From assembly GCF_007859945.1 (NCBI RefSeq), contig NZ_SJPQ01000001.1, positions 1,302,001-1,366,000 of the forward strand: a stretch of DNA of 64,000 nucleotides. Direction: 5' to 3'. This DNA is from Pseudobythopirellula maris (GTDB lineage: Bacteria; Planctomycetota; Planctomycetia; Pirellulales; Lacipirellulaceae). Of this stretch, positions 61,718-64,000 are shown piece by piece. The position numbers and the translations under genes are program-made. The notes beneath the pieces were generated by a model that did not search any database, had not been told where the DNA came from, and saw only the letters and a program-made list of their open reading frames with translations. Positions within the stretch are counted from its first letter, which is position 1. Each line of letters starts with the position of its first letter.

Positions 61718-62362
61718 TCAGCGCGGACGGGTCGCCCCGGGGCGGCTGCCGACCGACGTGTTCGACGCGGCCGCGCCGCCCGAGTTGCGGTTGAGCATCG
61801 CCAAGATGTCCGGCGTGATATCGATCTGGTTCTGGAAGTGAACCGGCCGATTGATCGTTTGCAGGATGCTCTCACGATTGTTCGGGTCGATCTCGTCGCC
61901 GCTGAAGCGGAATACGATGCCGATCTCGTAGTGCTTGGCGTACGAATCGATCGCCTGGTCGACCTCGCGGTAGGTCTTGTAGAAGATGGCGGCTTCCTGC
62001 TCGGCGAGCGCCTTGCGGCGACGCGTAACGGTCAGCTGCAGCTGGGCCTTCATCTGAACGATCTCGTCGTCCAGCTTGTTGTACTCGGGCGTGCCCGCGT
62101 TGTAGCCCTGCTTCTGCTTCTCGGCTTGAACGATCTTCTGCTGCTCGCCCTTCAGCTCGGTCTCGACCGACTGGAAGTTGGTCTTCATGCCGTCCATCGC
62201 GGCGCGGAAGCCGGCGTGCTGCTTGAAGATGTAGTTGATATCAACAACCCCGATGCCAAACTTCTTGGCGTTGGCGCCGGCCGGGTTTTGGGCCTGGGCC
62301 TGGGGGGCGAAAGAGACGGCGAACAGGGCGAACGCAGCCGCGGCGGCTAGCATAGTCTTCAC
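61718..62362 (-). CDS. OmpH/Skp family periplasmic chaperone
   Basis: 214 aa. The GTG at 62362 has AAGGAG at ideal spacing and gives VKTMLAAAAAFALFAVSFAP, a signal peptide cut near AQAQ; an ATG nine bases later is possible. The mature part starts FGIGVVDINYIFKQH, the OmpH signature, followed by a long coiled coil with many Lys/Gln/Glu (QSVETELKGEQQKIVQAEKQ) and ALAEQEAAIFYKTYREVDQA. The C-terminal tail is Ser/Gly-rich. Skp chaperones outer-membrane proteins; it stands first in the lpx operon, as in proteobacteria. Confidence 0.88.
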   Translation of the reverse strand: MKTMLAAAAAFALFAVSFAPQAQAQNPAGANAKKFGIGVVDINYIFKQHAGFRAAMDGMKTNFQSVETELKGEQQKIVQAEKQKQGYNAGTPEYNKLDDEIVQMKAQLQLTVTRRRKALAEQEAAIFYKTYREVDQAIDSYAKHYEIGIVFRFSGDEIDPNNRESILQTINRPVHFQNQIDITPDILAMLNRNSGGAAASNTSVGSRPGATRPR

Positions 62363-62996
62363 GTCAGCACTCCTTGCTGAGGGTCGGTCGTCCATGACCT
62401 TGCGGGAAAGGCGCCCCATCGGGGCGGCGAGCTCGGTAAGTCTCGCCGCCGCGCGGGGCTCGAAAGCGGGCGGCATTCTGTCGATAAGGCCGATCGGCGT
62501 AAAGTCCAATCTCGCGGCTCTTCACACTTCTGCTAAGTCGTTGCGGGAACCGCACTTCCCAAGCACTAATCGCCCTCGCTCCGGAGAGCACGCCGCTGCG
62601 ACGCCCCGAGAACCGTGCGGGGCGTGGCCCCCCCGTCCGCCGGTAATCCGCCTCCCCTGTGCTGCGGATTGTGCCGCAGGCAGCGAAAAGGAAAGCGTCT
62701 CCGCCCACACGCATTAGGCAAGTTGGCGGCAAAAAAAAGGGAACCCGCCCCACGGTGAGACTCTCCAAACCCTACCGCGTATGGGTTCGAAGCCGTAAAA
62801 TCGGGGCATCGCACCTCGGCTGTCGGGCGGACGCTCCCTAGGAGCGGCGGCGGCCAAGTGCGTCACCAACCAACGATTCGCTGCCCCCCAGCGGCCCACC
62901 GGCCGTCGGGTGCAGCGACCCCGCGTCATCTTTTCACGACTACCCGCCCCACCCGCTTAAACCAGGTCCGCCCAACGTGCGGACGGAGCCCCAACC
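62363..62996. other. 634-bp region between divergent genes
   Basis: It holds the operon promoter (minus strand) and that of the FHA gene (plus). No gene supported. A run of eight A lies near 62731. No tRNA or repeat family recognised. Confidence 0.5.
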
Positions 62997-64000
62997 TTGC
63001 CGTCGTTGTTTGTCATCCAGGGCCGCAATCGCGGGCAGCGGTTCCAGCTCGACGAGCCCCAGCTGTCGATCGGCCGTGTGGCCGAGAACGGCGTGCAGCT
63101 GCACGACACGGAGGTGTCTCGCAAGCACGCCGAGCTCACACTCAGCGGCAAGTCGTACTTCATCCGCGACCTGAACAGCTCGAACGGCACGTACGTCAAC
63201 GGCAAGCCGGTCAGGCAGCACGAGCTGGCCAGCGGCGATCAGTTGCAGATGGGCCGCACGCTGCTGCTCTACACCGGCCAAAACGCCGAGATGGGCGACC
63301 CCGACTCGCACGTGGCGATCGTCGCCCCGCGCAGCGACGCCGAGGGCTCGCGCATCCTCCACGCGATGAGCCAGTCCGAGGGGAGCGAGCTCCTCTCCAC
63401 GCCGATCAACCAGACGCAGAGCCCCTGGCTCGCCCGGGCGCGCAGCAACCTGCAGCTGATGTACCGCACCGCGATCGCGGCGAGCCACACGCTCGACCTC
63501 GACGAGCTGCTCTCGCGGATCATGGACATGATCTTCGAGTGGGTCGACGCCGACCGCGGTTGCATCATGCTCAAGAACCCCGAGACCGGCGAGCTCGAGC
63601 CGCGCGTGCGGCGCCAACGCCGGGGCCTCGCCGAGCGCCGGGGCGCCGGCGAAGCGGTGCGCGAGACGGTCGTCGCGGACGGCGACTCGTCGCACGGCGA
63701 GAGCATCTTCGACAACGCGCCGTCGGACGAAGCCGCCAAAGAGCCCCCGGCCGGCCAGCGCGAGCGGATCACGATTTCTAAGACGATCCTCGACTACGTC
63801 GTCGAGAAGCGCGAGGGCGTGCTCACCAGCGACGCCGGCGACGACAGCCGCTGGGACTCGGCCAAGAGCATCATCAGCTTCGGCGTCCGCGAGGCGATTT
63901 GCGTGCCGATGCAGGGCCGCCACGACGTGGTCGGCGTGATCTACATCGACACGTCGATCTCTCCGCAGCAGATGCTCAAGCAGAAGTCGGCCAACAAGTT
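62997..64000 (+). CDS. FHA-GAF domain signalling protein (3' truncated)
   Basis: The frame is closed by a TAA at 62958-62960 and the first usable start is TTG at 62997, with GGAG at 62985-62988 eight bases before it; translation continues past the window end. The FHA domain (residues 1-85) shows PSLFVIQGRNRGQRFQLDEP, LSIGRVAENGVQL, VSRKHAEL and DLNSSNGTYVNG, with phosphothreonine-binding Arg, Ser and Asn. A GAF domain follows from about residue 155 (TLDLDELLSRIMDMIFEWVD, RGCIMLKNP, REAICVPMQGRHDVVGVIYI). Such proteins continue with sigma-54 AAA, kinase or cyclase modules; which one lies outside. Confidence 0.88.
   Translation, partial: MPSLFVIQGRNRGQRFQLDEPQLSIGRVAENGVQLHDTEVSRKHAELTLSGKSYFIRDLNSSNGTYVNGKPVRQHELASGDQLQMGRTLLLYTGQNAEMGDPDSHVAIVAPRSDAEGSRILHAMSQSEGSELLSTPINQTQSPWLARARSNLQLMYRTAIAASHTLDLDELLSRIMDMIFEWVDADRGCIMLKNPETGELEPRVRRQRRGLAERRGAGEAVRETVVADGDSSHGESIFDNAPSDEAAKEPPAGQRERITISKTILDYVVEKREGVLTSDAGDDSRWDSAKSIISFGVREAICVPMQGRHDVVGVIYIDTSISPQQMLKQKSANK

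Noticed and set aside
1-64000. tRNA, rRNA and CRISPR arrays
   Set aside because: I found no clover-leaf with a GGTTCGAATCC-type arm in a proper context, no rRNA and no regularly spaced repeats; the tandem units at 37426 are adjacent without spacers.

Overview
The window is a high-GC bacterial chromosome segment that best fits a planctomycete of the Pirellulales type. The evidence is a PEP-CTERM exported protein, a secretin-like N-domain protein without a pore, a Ser/Thr kinase with a C-terminal membrane anchor, zinc-ribbon and single-pass membrane proteins of planctomycete style, a cytochrome-c-like protein with a CX4CH motif, and a lipid A operon. This assignment rests on gene content only; there is no rRNA and I found no tRNA.

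Layout. 1-3.3 kb: the end of an SLC13-type anion transporter, then ATP-dependent PEP carboxykinase. 3.3-5.7 kb: a disturbed stretch of lower GC with a PEP-CTERM protein gene and a broken transglutaminase-like gene, bracketed by a direct duplication of the 3' end of acpS. 5.7-13.4 kb: a trans-sulfuration PLP enzyme, a Tyr/Asp-rich exported protein, a 989-aa secretin-like protein and an EF-hand protein. 13.5-29 kb: CinA-like protein and NAD synthetase, TonB-dependent receptor, topoisomerase I, a SurA/PpiD-like membrane protein, glycogen branching enzyme and a degenerate RNase H-like protein. 29-39 kb: a PilB-N-like small protein, an HD phosphohydrolase, a zinc-ribbon membrane protein, an ACT protein, a thioesterase, a DJ-1/PfpI protein, a class-I amidotransferase-like protein lacking its cysteine, a FabH-like synthase and a Ser/Thr kinase.

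39.7-48.7 kb is the most interesting region. On the minus strand, in transcription order, lie FabF, acyl carrier protein, a phytoene-desaturase-like FAD oxidoreductase, two paralogous membrane-anchored proteins, a second FAD oxidoreductase, a DUF433/DUF5615-type toxin-antitoxin pair with a small unknown ORF, FabZ and FabI. This looks like a dedicated fatty-acyl assembly and desaturation pathway, parallel to housekeeping FAS II. Similar gene combinations have been proposed for ladderane lipids in anammox planctomycetes, but the product here is unknown.

48.8-58.6 kb: a solute-binding lipoprotein divergent from xylulokinase, a FecR-like N-terminal fragment, a polytopic membrane protein, a HAD phosphatase, a Cys-rich lipoprotein, a cytochrome-c-like protein, an acylphosphatase and an ABC-2 permease. 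58.7-62.4 kb: a minus-strand operon skp/ompH-lpxC-lpxA-oxidoreductase for outer-membrane biogenesis. The oxidoreductase start overlaps the lpxA stop, which hints at a diamino-sugar lipid A of the GnnA type. The window ends in a FHA-GAF regulator that starts with TTG.

The intergenic DNA is rich in dispersed inverted-repeat elements. The clearest is a 157-bp MITE-like element in three copies with TA ends. Several other hairpin families have arms of 20-80 bp.
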